Shown: positions 30,483 to 39,801 of the stretch, in pieces
Numbering within the stretch: position 1 is the first letter of the stretch
Layout: every line of letters begins with the position of its first letter
Source of the DNA: Amycolatopsis aidingensis
Lineage (GTDB): Bacteria > Actinomycetota > Actinomycetes > Mycobacteriales > Pseudonocardiaceae
Length of the DNA: 64,000 bases
Direction of reading: 5' to 3'
Assembly: GCF_018885265.1 (NCBI RefSeq)
Contig: NZ_CP076538.1
Location: 6,670,001 to 6,734,000 of the forward strand
The notes under the pieces: generated by a model
Seen by the model: the letters and a program-made list of their open reading frames with translations, nothing else
Told to the model about the DNA's origin: nothing
Databases searched by the model: none
Made by a program: the position numbers and the translations under genes

Positions 30483-30508
30483 CTCGATCGAACGGGTGTT
30501 CGATCGAG
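30483..30508 (-). promoter_or_regulatory. LexA (SOS) box of the imuA'-imuB-dnaE2-mfpA operon
   Basis: TCGAAC-GGGT-GTTCGA (30488-30503) matches the actinobacterial LexA consensus TCGAAC-N4-GTTCGA at every defined base. The symmetry extends to 11 bp on each side (30483-30493 with 30498-30508). It lies immediately upstream of imuA', so the whole minus-strand operon should be derepressed by DNA damage. Confidence 0.92.
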
Positions 30509-30599
30509 ACCCAGTCAACACCGAACGGCCACGGATGTCAAGTCGGCAGTGGCCGGGTACTTTCGTGCAGGTCAGGCGGCTAACCCGGGTTCGCGAGCA

Positions 30600-30657
30600 G
30601 CAAACTCACGTACGTGGATGGCAAACACGCGTACGTGGGCGGCAAACACGCCGGGGG
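30600..30657. repeat. Tandem 21-bp GCAAAC-(C/G)CGTACGTGG repeats
   Basis: Two consecutive 21-bp units (30600-30620 and 30621-30641) and a truncated third (30642-30657) each begin GCAAAC and contain (C/G)CGTACGTGG. CACGTACGTG at 30607-30616 is itself palindromic. They lie between the purH stop and the imuA' promoter. They may act as terminator or belong to a dispersed repeat family. Confidence 0.6.
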
Positions 30658-30666
30658 AGCTAGGGG

Positions 30667-32235
30667 TCAGTGGGCGAAGTGGCGGGTGCCGGTGAGGTAG
30701 ACGGTGGCGCCAACGGCCTCGGCGGCCGCGATCACCTCGGTGTCGCGCACCGAACCGCCGGGTTGCACCACCGCGCGCACCCCGGCGTGCAGCAGCACTT
30801 CCAGGCCGTCGGGGAAGGGGAAGAAGGCGTCCGAGGCGGCCACCGAGCCTGCCACCCGCTGCCCGGCGCGCTGCACCGCGAGCCGGGCCGAGTCGACCCG
30901 GTTCACCTGACCCATTCCGACGCCGACGGTGGCCCGGTCGGCGGCGAGCAGGATCGCGTTCGACTTCACCGCTCGCACCGCGCGCCAGGCGAAGACCAGG
31001 TCGGCCAGGGTGTCCTGGTCGGCGGGCTCACCGGCGGCCAGGGTCCAGCCCGACGGGTCATCGCCGGGGGCGTCGATCCGGTCCACGGTCTGCGCCAGCA
31101 TCCCGCCGGAGATCGGGCGGAGCTCGGTGCGCGCCGCGGGGAACTCGGGCAGGCGCAGCAGCCGGATGTTCTTCTTCCTGCTGAGCACGTCCAGCGCCTC
31201 CGGCTCGAACCAGGGGGCGAGGACGACCTCGGTGAACACCTCGGCGATCTGCTCGGCGGCCTCGCGGGTGACGGTGCGGTTCACCGCGATCACCCCGCCG
31301 TAGGCCGAGACCGGGTCACAGGCGTGCGCCTTGCGGTGCGCCTCGGCCACATTCGCGCCGACCGCGATCCCGCACGGATTGGCGTGCTTGATCACCGCAA
31401 CCGCGGGCTCGGCGAAGTCGTAGGCCGCCCTGCGGGCCGCGTCGGTGTCCACGTAGTTGTTGTAGGACATGGCCTTGCCGTGCAGCTGCTCGGCATGCGC
31501 CAGGCCGCCGCGATCGTCCAGGTACACCGCGGCCTGCTGGTGCGGATTCTCGCCGTAGCGCAGCACCTCCCCGCGCCGCCAGGTGGCGCCGGTGAAGTCG
31601 GGAAACCCGGAGTCGTCCGCCGGGGCGTAGGAATCGGCGAACCAGGAGGCCACCGCGGTGTCGTAGGCAGCGGTGTGCGCAAACGCTTGCGCGGCCAGCC
31701 GCCTGCGGTCGGCGAGCTGGAAGCCGCCCTCCCGGACCCGCTCGAGCACCCACTCGTAGCGGGCGGGGTCCACCACCACCGCCACACTGCCGTGGTTCTT
31801 GGCCGCGGCGCGCACCATGGCGGGCCCGCCGATGTCGATGTTCTCCACGCAGTCGGCCTCGCCTGCGCCGGATGCGACCGCCTGGGTGAACGGATAGAGA
31901 TTGACCACGAGCAGGTCGAATGCGGTGATCCCGAGCTTGCGCAACTGTTCCACGTGCTCGGGCCGGTCCTGGTCGGCGAGCAGGCCTGCGTGCACCCTGG
32001 GGTGCAGGGTCTTCACCCGGCCGTCCAGCGACTCGGGAAACCCGGTCACCTCCTCGACCGGGGTCACCGGCACCCCGGCGTCGGCGATGACCTTCGCGGT
32101 GCCGCCGGTGGACACGATCTCCACGCCCGCCGCGTGCAGCCCGGTCGCCAGTTCGAGCAACCCCGTCTTGTCCGAGACACCGATCAGCGCGCGCCGGACC
32201 GGGCGCTGCTCCGCGGGGACGACCTGCTCGCTCAC
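30667..32235 (-). CDS. purH: Bifunctional AICAR formyltransferase/IMP cyclohydrolase
   Basis: 522 residues catalysing the last two steps of IMP synthesis. The N-terminal IMP cyclohydrolase domain (about 1-200) shows [15 protein letters not shown] and [18 protein letters not shown] motifs ([16 protein letters not shown]). The C-terminal transformylase domain has the catalytic region [10 protein letters not shown] and ends [31 protein letters not shown]. The GTG start overlaps the purN stop by 4 nt (GTGA), so the two are translated together. The gene order purN-purH matches M. tuberculosis Rv0956-Rv0957. Confidence 0.96.
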   Translation of the reverse strand: MSEQVVPAEQRPVRRALIGVSDKTGLLELATGLHAAGVEIVSTGGTAKVIADAGVPVTPVEEVTGFPESLDGRVKTLHPRVHAGLLADQDRPEHVEQLRKLGITAFDLLVVNLYPFTQAVASGAGEADCVENIDIGGPAMVRAAAKNHGSVAVVVDPARYEWVLERVREGGFQLADRRRLAAQAFAHTAAYDTAVASWFADSYAPADDSGFPDFTGATWRRGEVLRYGENPHQQAAVYLDDRGGLAHAEQLHGKAMSYNNYVDTDAARRAAYDFAEPAVAVIKHANPCGIAVGANVAEAHRKAHACDPVSAYGGVIAVNRTVTREAAEQIAEVFTEVVLAPWFEPEALDVLSRKKNIRLLRLPEFPAARTELRPISGGMLAQTVDRIDAPGDDPSGWTLAAGEPADQDTLADLVFAWRAVRAVKSNAILLAADRATVGVGMGQVNRVDSARLAVQRAGQRVAGSVAASDAFFPFPDGLEVLLHAGVRAVVQPGGSVRDTEVIAAAEAVGATVYLTGTRHFAH

Positions 32236-32849
32236 CTGATCCTCACCTTCCGTCCGTCCACCGTGCAGCCCGCACGGCTCAGCTTCGCGACCACATCAAC
32301 CAGCAGCTCGCGCTCCACCGCCTTGATCCGCTCGTGCAGGCCGGCCTCGTCGTCATCGGGTTCCACCGGCACCGCCCGCTGGGCGATGATCGGACCGGTG
32401 TCCACCCCCGCGTCCACGAAATGCACGGTCGACCCGGTGACCTTCACCCCGGCCGCCATGGCGTCGGCGACCGCGTGCATCCCGGGGAAGGCGGGTAGCA
32501 GCGCGGGATGGGTGTTCAGCACCCGGTTCGGGAAGCGGTCGAGGAAACGCGGCCCGAGCAGCTTCATGAACCCGGCCGAAACCACGAGATCGGGCTGATG
32601 GGCCGCGACCGCCTCGGTGAGCGCCTCGTCCCATGCTGCCCGGTCGGGGTGGTCGGCCATGCGGACCGTGAACCGCTCGACACCTGCCCGCTCGGCCCTG
32701 GCCAGCGCCTCCACCCCGGGGCGATCGGTGCCCACCGCAACCACGGTGGCCGGGTAGCCGGTCCGCCCCGTCGCGTCCAGCAGCGCCTGCAACAGGGTGC
32801 CCGAGCCGGAGGCGAGTACCACGAGCCGGGTCGGGGCGGACAGCTGCAA
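32232..32849 (-). CDS. purN: Phosphoribosylglycinamide formyltransferase (GART)
   Basis: 205 residues using 10-formyl-THF to formylate GAR in purine synthesis. Conserved segments: [18 protein letters not shown] (phosphate loop), [39 protein letters not shown] (with the Asn-x-His active site) and [19 protein letters not shown] with the catalytic Asp. The start is uncertain: TTG at 32849 is the only standard start that keeps the family N-terminus, while AAGGAG lies 24 nt upstream, closer to an in-frame CTG. It is coupled to purH and downstream of perM. Confidence 0.93.
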   Translation of the reverse strand: MQLSAPTRLVVLASGSGTLLQALLDATGRTGYPATVVAVGTDRPGVEALARAERAGVERFTVRMADHPDRAAWDEALTEAVAAHQPDLVVSAGFMKLLGPRFLDRFPNRVLNTHPALLPAFPGMHAVADAMAAGVKVTGSTVHFVDAGVDTGPIIAQRAVPVEPDDDEAGLHERIKAVERELLVDVVAKLSRAGCTVDGRKVRIR

Positions 32850-32951
32850 TCGGGTAGGCAGAACGGTCTCCTTGTCAGGCCTGCGCTCGGGGCGCCGGGT
32901 TCACCTGGCGAACCTCACCCTAGACGCCGCCCGCACGCCCGCTCCGGGCGG

Positions 32952-34424
32952 TCAATCCACCGGGTCACCGGGCTTGCCGGAGCCGTCGGCCGCGGCCGGT
33001 TCCTCGCCTGCCTGCCGCTGCTCGGCCTCGGCCTCCATATCGCCGTCCTCTTCGGTGTCTTCGCCTTCGGTGTCTTCACCGTCCTCGGCGCCATCGGCCT
33101 CCCCGGCCTCTCCGGGAGGCTCGGCGTCCTCTGCGTCCTCGGGCTCCTCTGCGTCCTCGGGCTCCTCGGGCTCCTCGATGAGGGTCACCGGCAGTTCGAC
33201 GGTCTCCTCCTCCGGAGCGGGCTCGGCGGATGGCACGGGCGCGCGCGGACCGGCGAACCAGGCCACCGCCGCCCCCGGGATGACGATCCAGCAGAAGGCG
33301 GCGACGGAGAGGGTGGCGACCGGGACGGAGACCGGGTCGAAGGTCCCGCTGCCCAGCCGCCCGGAGGCCAGCGTGCCGAGCAGCACGACCCCGAATCCCA
33401 CCAGCGCACCGGCGACCCCGACCGCACGCAGCCGCACGGCCGGGTCGGGGTCGATCCGGCGCAGTGACCAGCCGACCAGCGCACCCGCCGCGGCCGGCAG
33501 TGCCAGCAGCGCCAGCCACCAGCGGGCGTGTTCCTCGGGCAGCCCGGCGAGCACCGGCAGTCCGGGCACCGGACCGCCTTCGAGGCCGAACGCGCTGACC
33601 GTCACCGGTCCGATCGAGAACCCCGGCCCGGCGGCGAAGCCGAGGCCCGCGATCACCGCGTTCGGCAGGTAGCCGAGGCACAGCAGCAGCATGCCGGCAC
33701 CGCTGCCGATACCGGGTGCGTTCAGCTGGAACAACTCGTGCATCGTCGGTGCCGCGAGTACCGAGCCCAGCGCGAAGACCAGCGCGCCAGCGGCCAGCAA
33801 CCCGGCCATCCCCAGCGCGCCAGCGCGCAGCCCGTGCAGGGCCAACGGGTCAAGGTAGCGGCGGGCGGCGGCCAGCAGGCCACAGCGACCCGCCGACCCG
33901 ATCCCGGCGGCCACGGCCGCCACCAGGCCGGGGATCAGGAACGCGGGCAGCGGATCGGCGTCCACCGGGGCGTCCCGGGACAGGGTCGAGACGACCGCAC
34001 CGAACAGGGCGTGCGTACCACCCAGCACCCCGATCAGGGTGAGCGCCTGCCCCGGCTCGCGGTAGCCGAGCCGCTGCGCGGCACCGGCCGCGGTCCAAGC
34101 CACCAGCAGGCCGAGGCCGATCGTCGGCAACAACGGCAGCGCACCCAGCGGATGCCCGGTGAGCTGCACCGGGACCTGGTGGGCGGCGAGCCAGCCGGGC
34201 CCCGCGGCCAGCAGCACACCGGTCGTGGAGAAGTGCGCGCCCGGCGCCATAGCGGTGATCAGGGCGAGCAGGGCCGCGACGGCGGTGTAGCCGGTGACCA
34301 GCGGACCCACCGCGGTGGCCAGCAGGATCCGCAGCGTGGTGACCCTGGAGACCCCCGGATCCGTGGACGGATCACCTTGCCGCGCGGCATCCGCCGCCTC
34401 GGGGGGCGAGGTGATCAACTCCAT
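32952..34424 (-). CDS. perM: PerM-type integral membrane protein (DUF6350, Rv0955-like)
   Basis: 490 residues from the ATG at 34424 (an in-frame ATG at 34454 would add 10). There are about ten hydrophobic helices (for example TLRILLATAVGPLVTGYTAVAALLALI), then a long acidic cytoplasmic tail (after about residue 400) rich in Glu, Asp and Ala. Position upstream of purN-purH and overall pattern match M. tuberculosis PerM (Rv0955), reported to stabilise the divisome at low Mg2+ and in chronic infection. The acidic, repeat-like tail (EDAEEPEDAEDAE) is unusual in length. Assignment is mainly by context and topology. Confidence 0.78.
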   Translation of the reverse strand: MELITSPPEAADAARQGDPSTDPGVSRVTTLRILLATAVGPLVTGYTAVAALLALITAMAPGAHFSTTGVLLAAGPGWLAAHQVPVQLTGHPLGALPLLPTIGLGLLVAWTAAGAAQRLGYREPGQALTLIGVLGGTHALFGAVVSTLSRDAPVDADPLPAFLIPGLVAAVAAGIGSAGRCGLLAAARRYLDPLALHGLRAGALGMAGLLAAGALVFALGSVLAAPTMHELFQLNAPGIGSGAGMLLLCLGYLPNAVIAGLGFAAGPGFSIGPVTVSAFGLEGGPVPGLPVLAGLPEEHARWWLALLALPAAAGALVGWSLRRIDPDPAVRLRAVGVAGALVGFGVVLLGTLASGRLGSGTFDPVSVPVATLSVAAFCWIVIPGAAVAWFAGPRAPVPSAEPAPEEETVELPVTLIEEPEEPEDAEEPEDAEDAEPPGEAGEADGAEDGEDTEGEDTEEDGDMEAEAEQRQAGEEPAAADGSGKPGDPVD

Positions 34425-34550
34425 GAGCGCACGATCGCATCGGGGTTGGGCCATCCGGGTGAGGCACGCCGCCGGGCGGGCATGGTCCCAGCCACACCAC
34501 CCAATCGGGGCATAGCGAAGCCGCTGGGCGGCCGTGCTGCCGCTCGCGGA

Positions 34551-35285
34551 TCAGCCCTGCTGGTTGAAGCCCCCCGGCGGGGTCTCCGGCTTACGCCCGG
34601 GCTCCTGCTGCTGCTCCTGGTAGAACTGCCCCTGCTGAGAGGCGTACTGGGTGGGCTGCTGGCCAGGGGTAGCCCCCGGCGTGACCGGCGGGCCATACGT
34701 GGTCGGCTGGTTGAAAGCCCCGGAGGCGGGGCCCTGAGGCGGTTGCGGCTGCTGCCCGTACGGCTGGCCGTAGGGCGAGTACTGCGCCTGCGGCCTCGGC
34801 GCGGGCAGCTTGAGCAGGTTGTGGTCGAACAACAGCGCAGCGACCGCCACCAGCATCTGCAGTACGCCCAGGATCAGCACCACGATCATGATGCCGGGGG
34901 TCTCGGCGTTCTCGTTGATCCCCACCATGGCGTCGATGGACTGGAACGCGCCGAGCACGCTGAACAACGCGACGAACGGCATCACCTTCGGCCCGTTCGG
35001 CAGCACCCGCAGCGCCGCGAGCAACCCGGCGACCAACAGGAACACGGTCGCCCAGCCGGCAAGCGATGCCTCATCGGAGAACCCCATGAAGTACTGCACG
35101 AGACCGAGCACGGTGACCGCGAGGCCGAGCAGAACCGCGATGTTCAAGGTGCCGACGGCACCACCGCCCTGCTGCCCCGGGTGGGCCTGCGGCGGGAACG
35201 GCCCGCTGCCCGGCCCCTGGGGCGGCTGCTGCTGTGGGCCACCACCCTGCTGGGAGTAGCCGGGCCCACTGCTCGGGAAGGTCAT
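34551..35285 (-). CDS. DUF5336 membrane protein (Rv0954-like)
   Basis: 244 residues. A Gly/Pro/Gln-rich cytoplasmic N-terminus (1-42) is followed by four helices (about 45-150), then a long Pro/Gln/Tyr-rich tail with repeats of PYGQPYGQQPQPP type. Both the domain plan and the position next to perM match M. tuberculosis Rv0954 (34-kDa antigen). The function is unknown; the low-complexity tail is likely disordered. Start at the ATG MTFPSSGPGYSQ, preceded by GGAGAG. It is 126 nt upstream of perM. Confidence 0.8.
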   Translation of the reverse strand: MTFPSSGPGYSQQGGGPQQQPPQGPGSGPFPPQAHPGQQGGGAVGTLNIAVLLGLAVTVLGLVQYFMGFSDEASLAGWATVFLLVAGLLAALRVLPNGPKVMPFVALFSVLGAFQSIDAMVGINENAETPGIMIVVLILGVLQMLVAVAALLFDHNLLKLPAPRPQAQYSPYGQPYGQQPQPPQGPASGAFNQPTTYGPPVTPGATPGQQPTQYASQQGQFYQEQQQEPGRKPETPPGGFNQQG

Positions 35286-35410
35286 CCTTCTCTCCTGTCG
35301 TTCAGTCCTGGAAAAGCTAGCGCACCTGCGGATTCCGCGTGCCGGTAGTCCGACGCGACGCCGACCCGATCGGTTGCGTGGCCCTGGATGGAATCACCGT
35401 CGCATGCGAG

Positions 35411-35444
35411 CGGGGCCGGGCACCACCGCTGGTACCCGGCCCCG
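35411..35444 (-). terminator. Terminator hairpin after sucCD
   Basis: CGGGGCCGGG (35411-35420) pairs exactly with CCCGGCCCCG (35435-35444); pairing can continue inward after one mismatch (ACC/GGT). It lies 33 nt beyond the sucD stop and upstream of the DUF5336 gene on the same strand, separating two transcription units. Confidence 0.75.
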
Positions 35445-35477
35445 CGCACTGCCGCCTCTCCTACCGCTCGAGTGCCC

Positions 35478-36368
35478 CTAGTGCAGGCTCTTGTAGAGCT
35501 CGCGGGCGTGTTCGGCGGTTTCGGTGGGGGTTTTGCCGACTTTGACGCCTGCGGTTTCGAGGGCTTGTTTTTTGGCTTGGGCGGTGCCGCTGGAGCCGGA
35601 GACGATGGCGCCGGCGTGGCCCATGGTTTTGCCTTCGGGGGCGGTGAAGCCGGCGACGTAGCCGACGACGGGTTTGCTGATGTGGTGGTGGATGTAGTCG
35701 GCGGCGCGTTCTTCGGCGTCGCCGCCGATTTCGCCGATCATGACGATGACGTCGGTGTCGGGGTCGGCTTCGAAGGCGGCCAGGGCGTCGATGTGGGTGG
35801 TGCCGATGATGGGGTCGCCGCCGATGCCGATGGCGGTGGAGAACCCGATGTCCCGCAGTTCGTACATCATCTGATAGGTCAGGGTGCCCGATTTGGAGAC
35901 GAGGCCGATGCGGCCGGTGTCGGTGATGGTGGCGGGGATGATGCCGGCGTTGGACTGTCCGGGGGAGATGATCCCGGGGCAGTTGGGGCCGATGATGCGG
36001 GTGCGGTTGCCGGTGGCCACGGCGTGGGCCCAGAAGGCGGCCGCGTCGTGCACGGGGATGCCCTCGGTGATGACCACGGCCAGCCCGATGCCCGCGTCGA
36101 TGGCCTCGATCACGGCGTCCTTGGCGAACTTCGGCGGCACGAAGATCACGCTGACGTCGGCGCCGGTGGCGGCCATGGCCTCGGCCACCGTGCCGTACAC
36201 GGTCAGCTCCTGGTCGTGGATGGTCACACTCTGCCCGGCCTTGCGGGCGTTGACCCCGCCCACGATCGTGGTGCCGGAGGCCAGCATCTTGGTGGCGTGC
36301 TTCATGCCCTCCGACCCGGTCAGGCCCTGCACGATCACCTTGCTGTCACTGTTGAGAAAAATCGCCAT
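35478..36368 (-). CDS. sucD: Succinyl-CoA synthetase alpha subunit
   Basis: 296 residues; with SucC it converts succinyl-CoA to succinate with nucleotide phosphorylation in the TCA cycle. The CoA/Rossmann part starts [18 protein letters not shown], and the phospho-His is H251 in [13 protein letters not shown]. The ATG at 36368 lies 5 nt after the sucC stop. Codon choice changes along the gene: the 3' half prefers A- or C-ending codons (CAA, AAA, GAA, ACC), opposite to sucC. Confidence 0.96.
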   Translation of the reverse strand: MAIFLNSDSKVIVQGLTGSEGMKHATKMLASGTTIVGGVNARKAGQSVTIHDQELTVYGTVAEAMAATGADVSVIFVPPKFAKDAVIEAIDAGIGLAVVITEGIPVHDAAAFWAHAVATGNRTRIIGPNCPGIISPGQSNAGIIPATITDTGRIGLVSKSGTLTYQMMYELRDIGFSTAIGIGGDPIIGTTHIDALAAFEADPDTDVIVMIGEIGGDAEERAADYIHHHISKPVVGYVAGFTAPEGKTMGHAGAIVSGSSGTAQAKKQALETAGVKVGKTPTETAEHARELYKSLH

Positions 36369-36373
36369 GGTGC

Positions 36374-37543
36374 TCAGGCTCCTGCCGCTGCCAGCTCGGC
36401 GGCCTTGTCCGCCGCGTTGTCCATCGTGTCCACCACCGTGACCAGCGGGTGGTTCGCCTCGGCCAGGATCGCCCGGCCCTGCTCGACATTGTTGCCGTCC
36501 AGCCGCACCACCAGCGGCTTGGCGGCCTCGTCCCCGAGGATCCGCAGCGCTTCCACGATCCCGGTGGCGACCGCGTCACAGGCGGTGATCCCGCCGAACA
36601 CGTTCACGAACACACTGCGCACATCCGGATCACCCAGGATCACATCCAGCCCCGCGGCCATCACCTCCGCCGAGGCGCCACCCCCGATATCCAGGAAGTT
36701 CGCCGGCCTGACCCCACCATGCCGCTCACCCGCGTAAGCAACCACATCCAGGGTGGACATCACCAGCCCGGCACCATTCCCGATGATCCCGACCTGCCCG
36801 TCCAGCTTCACATAGTTCAGGTCCTTGGCCTTGGCCTTGGCCTCCAGCGGGTCCTCCGCCCGCTCATCCACCAGCCCCGCATGCCCGGGCTGCCGGAACG
36901 CGGCATTGTCATCCACGGTGACCTTGCCATCCAGCGCGATGATCCGATCCTGCGGATCCCGCACCAGCGGATTCACCTCCACCAACGTGGCATCCTCGGC
37001 CACGAACGTCTCCCACAGCCGCACCACCACCTCGGCGGCCGCCTCCTGAACCACCTCCGGGAACCGCGCCAACCGCACGATCTCCCGCGCCCGCTCCAGA
37101 TCCACCCCGGCCAGCGGATCCACCGGCACCCGCGCCAGCGCCTCCGGACGCTCAACAGCCAACTGCTCGATCTCCACCCCACCCTCAGCCGAGGCCATCG
37201 CCAAAAACGTCCGATTCGCCCGATCCAACAGGAACGAGAAGTAATACTCCTCCGCGATCTCCGACGCCTCAGCCACCAGCACCCGATACACCCGGTGCCC
37301 CTTGATATCCATCCCCAAAATCCCCGCAGCCCTCGCCTCAGCCTCCCCAGGATCCCCAGCCAGCTTCACCCCACCGGCCTTACCCCGACCCCCGGTCTTC
37401 ACCTGAGCCTTCACCACCACCGGACCACCAACCCCCTCGGCCACAACCCGAGCCTGCTCGGCAGTCTCCGCCACAGAACCCGGCAACACCGGCACTCCAT
37501 GGGCAGCGAAGAGATCCTTCGCCTGATACTCGTAGAGGTCCAC
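36374..37543 (-). CDS. sucC: Succinyl-CoA synthetase beta subunit
   Basis: 389 residues from a GTG at 37543 ([22 protein letters not shown]); 7 in-frame codons upstream lack a ribosome site. The ATP-grasp domain ([21 protein letters not shown]) and the C-terminal ligase domain ([40 protein letters not shown]) are complete. The 5' half uses unusually many G- and T-ending codons (GGT, GGG, GTG, TTG, GAT) for this genome. It heads the sucC-sucD operon, matching Rv0951-Rv0952. Confidence 0.95.
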   Translation of the reverse strand: MDLYEYQAKDLFAAHGVPVLPGSVAETAEQARVVAEGVGGPVVVKAQVKTGGRGKAGGVKLAGDPGEAEARAAGILGMDIKGHRVYRVLVAEASEIAEEYYFSFLLDRANRTFLAMASAEGGVEIEQLAVERPEALARVPVDPLAGVDLERAREIVRLARFPEVVQEAAAEVVVRLWETFVAEDATLVEVNPLVRDPQDRIIALDGKVTVDDNAAFRQPGHAGLVDERAEDPLEAKAKAKDLNYVKLDGQVGIIGNGAGLVMSTLDVVAYAGERHGGVRPANFLDIGGGASAEVMAAGLDVILGDPDVRSVFVNVFGGITACDAVATGIVEALRILGDEAAKPLVVRLDGNNVEQGRAILAEANHPLVTVVDTMDNAADKAAELAAAGA

Positions 37544-37690
37544 TCTCCAGTCTCCTGACGACACGCGACGTTGCTGTGCTCGGTGTCGGAACGCGACCCT
37601 CCCGGCACGGGCCCGTCTCCGATCCGGTTGAACGCCGACGACCCTAGCGACCTGCGCAGAGTAGGGGGACGGCGCGTCTGGTGAGGTCGG

Positions 37691-38056
37691 TCACCGAGGG
37701 TCATTCGACCAGCGTGACGGGCTGTGACCCGCCACACGCGCCACCCGATCGGTGACTTCGGGGCCGGTCTCCAGCACCACGAGACCAGGCAGCGCCGCCC
37801 GGATCCGGGCCAGGAACTCCCGGTCCGCATCGGCGGCCACGGTGACCCCCACCACGTCCGGGTCCTCCTGCTCGACGGTGCGGAGCACGGCGTCCACGGT
37901 GGGCAACCACCCGGCGTACACCACCTCCGCACCGGCGTCCCGCAAGGCGCGGGCCGTGCGCACGGTGACCGTGCCGGGCGGTTCGATGCTGGGCGGTTCT
38001 GTGACAGAGCCCGGTTCCACCAGCACCACCCGCGGCGGTGGCCCCGCCGCGGTCAT
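37691..38056 (-). CDS. B12-binding-fold domain protein lacking the cobalt His ligand
   Basis: 121 residues. The fold is that of the C-terminal cobalamin-binding domain of methylmalonyl-CoA mutase: VVLVEPGSV, then TARALRDAGAEVVYAGWLPTVDAVLRTVEQEDPDVVGVTVAADADREFLARI. Where cobalamin enzymes have GLDGHDRG with the His that binds cobalt, this protein has EPGSVTEPP, so base-off B12 binding in the usual way is not possible. The ATG overlaps the upstream gene's stop (ATGA at 38056-38053), implying coupled translation with the 582-residue membrane protein. It may be a sensor or scaffold rather than a B12 protein. Confidence 0.65.
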   Translation of the reverse strand: MTAAGPPPRVVLVEPGSVTEPPSIEPPGTVTVRTARALRDAGAEVVYAGWLPTVDAVLRTVEQEDPDVVGVTVAADADREFLARIRAALPGLVVLETGPEVTDRVARVAGHSPSRWSNDPR

Positions 38057-39801
38057 CGGCGCTCGCGGTTGCCCACCAGTGCGATCCCCGCGGCCAGCAG
38101 CAGGGCCAGCACACCGGCCACGGCGATCCACAGGCCGGTGCCAGCACTCGCGCCGGGCATCCCGGACCCGGCCAACGGCAGTTCCGCGGCGCGCAGCCCC
38201 AGTACGCAGGCGGCACCCAGCAGCAATGCGGCGGCGCGGGGCGGCCGGCTGCGCGGGGCGAGCGCGGCGGCGCCGAGCACGGTGAGCAGACCGGCCAGCA
38301 GCCCGATCGACGGAGTGCCGAGGTTGGACCACAGCCCGGGGGCGGTGTAGTCCGGTGCGACGGCCACCGGCGTGCCGAAGGCGCCGACGGCCAGGATCGC
38401 CGCGGCGACCAGCGGCGCGGTCAGACTCGCCCCGGCTGTGCCGGGCGCCGCGCCGTCCGGGCCGTGCCCGCCGTCCTCGCGCTCCACCATCCCGGCCACC
38501 ACCGAGCAGCAGGCGGTGAGCGCGGCACCGACCAGCGCCATCGACACCCACAGCACCCCGCGGCCCAGTTGCACCAGGTTGTTCTGGATTCCGGTGGCGG
38601 CCACGCCGGTGTCCAGGACGGCGGTGCCGGTGAGCAGCACCCCGGCCCAGGCCACCGAAAGGGCCGGGCGAACCCGCGCGGCCAGCCCCGGAACGAACAT
38701 GCCCAGCGCGAGCACGCCGAACAGCACCCCGGCGACCAGCAGGGAGGTACGCGCCGGACTCTCCGGGGCCGTGAACGGCTCCGTGGCGACGAGCTGGTCG
38801 GCCAGCGCCCCTGCGATCGCCGCTGCCGCGGTCAGCAGGCCGAGTACCCCGGTGGCGAACTGCAGCCTGCCCAGCCCGGGCAGCCGGGCCTCGCCTGCCT
38901 CGGCGGTGTCTCCGGACCGGTCGGGCGACTCCTCGGCCGCGAACCGGACGCTGCCCAGCGCCACCAGTGCCAGCGCGGCCACCAGGGCCAGCACCGGCCC
39001 CGCACTGCCACGCAACCCGGGCAGCTGCCAGGAAACGGCCACCGGCAGGGCGTGCCCGGCGACCCCGATGGCCAGGCCGAACAACACACCCCTGGCCAGC
39101 CCGGTCACCCCCGAGCTCACCCCCACGGCCGCGGCCAGCGGCAGCGCGCAGGCCAGCAACAGGGAGCCGAACAGCGGAGCCGTCGAGCTCTCGAAGGCGC
39201 CCCTGCCGAGCAGGTAGAGGTCCTCGGAGCTGAACGGCGCCATGAGCAGACCGACCGAAGCGACCACGGCAATCGACACGGCCAGCGGCAGCCACCGCCG
39301 CCTGCCGGCCTCGGGCAGCCCGTCGTCCAGCTCGGGGCGGCGCCGGATCACCCGCACGGCGAGCGCCCCGGCGATGCCGATCGCGAGGTGGCCTGCCAGC
39401 AGCAGCCAGAAACCCGCGGCCGGTGGCGGTGAGGCCACCGTGCGTGGCAGGTACAGCTCGGGGCGAGCCGCGAGCGAGGCGTCGACCACGAACTGCAGGT
39501 CGAGCACGACGCTGCCGGGTACGAGCGCCGCCATCCCGGCCAGCACCCCGGCCGCGATCACCCTGCGCCCAGCCGCGGCGAGACCGAAGGCCACCGCCGC
39601 CGGGAGCGCCGCGAGCACGATCAGCATCGGCGCGCTGGTGAAGCCCGGCGAGCCGCCCTCGACCACGGGCAGGCTGACACCGACCGCGCGCAGCACGGCA
39701 CCCGCGCCCGCCGCGGTCAGTACCCCCGCGAGCGGGATCCTGGGCCGCCCCGTCGCATCGGGCTCCCGCGTCGTGCGGCGCTGTTCATCCGTCGAGGCCA
39801 T
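38053..39801 (-). CDS. Polytopic membrane protein of unknown function
   Basis: 582 residues with about 14 hydrophobic segments rich in Ala, Leu, Val and Gly. The first helix (IPLAGVLTAAGAGAVLRAVG) follows a short hydrophilic N-terminus (residues 1-20), and the last ends GNRERR. No transporter signature, enzyme motif or known domain was recognised. It is translationally coupled to the B12-fold gene downstream. Its long GC-rich reading on other strands gives several false ORFs. Confidence 0.7.
   Translation of the reverse strand: MASTDEQRRTTREPDATGRPRIPLAGVLTAAGAGAVLRAVGVSLPVVEGGSPGFTSAPMLIVLAALPAAVAFGLAAAGRRVIAAGVLAGMAALVPGSVVLDLQFVVDASLAARPELYLPRTVASPPPAAGFWLLLAGHLAIGIAGALAVRVIRRRPELDDGLPEAGRRRWLPLAVSIAVVASVGLLMAPFSSEDLYLLGRGAFESSTAPLFGSLLLACALPLAAAVGVSSGVTGLARGVLFGLAIGVAGHALPVAVSWQLPGLRGSAGPVLALVAALALVALGSVRFAAEESPDRSGDTAEAGEARLPGLGRLQFATGVLGLLTAAAAIAGALADQLVATEPFTAPESPARTSLLVAGVLFGVLALGMFVPGLAARVRPALSVAWAGVLLTGTAVLDTGVAATGIQNNLVQLGRGVLWVSMALVGAALTACCSVVAGMVEREDGGHGPDGAAPGTAGASLTAPLVAAAILAVGAFGTPVAVAPDYTAPGLWSNLGTPSIGLLAGLLTVLGAAALAPRSRPPRAAALLLGAACVLGLRAAELPLAGSGMPGASAGTGLWIAVAGVLALLLAAGIALVGNRERR

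Noticed and set aside
38057..39295. Long minus-strand extension of the B12-fold ORF
   Set aside because: It overlaps the 582-codon membrane-protein gene in another frame; the ATG at 38056 with ATGA coupling is the real start.
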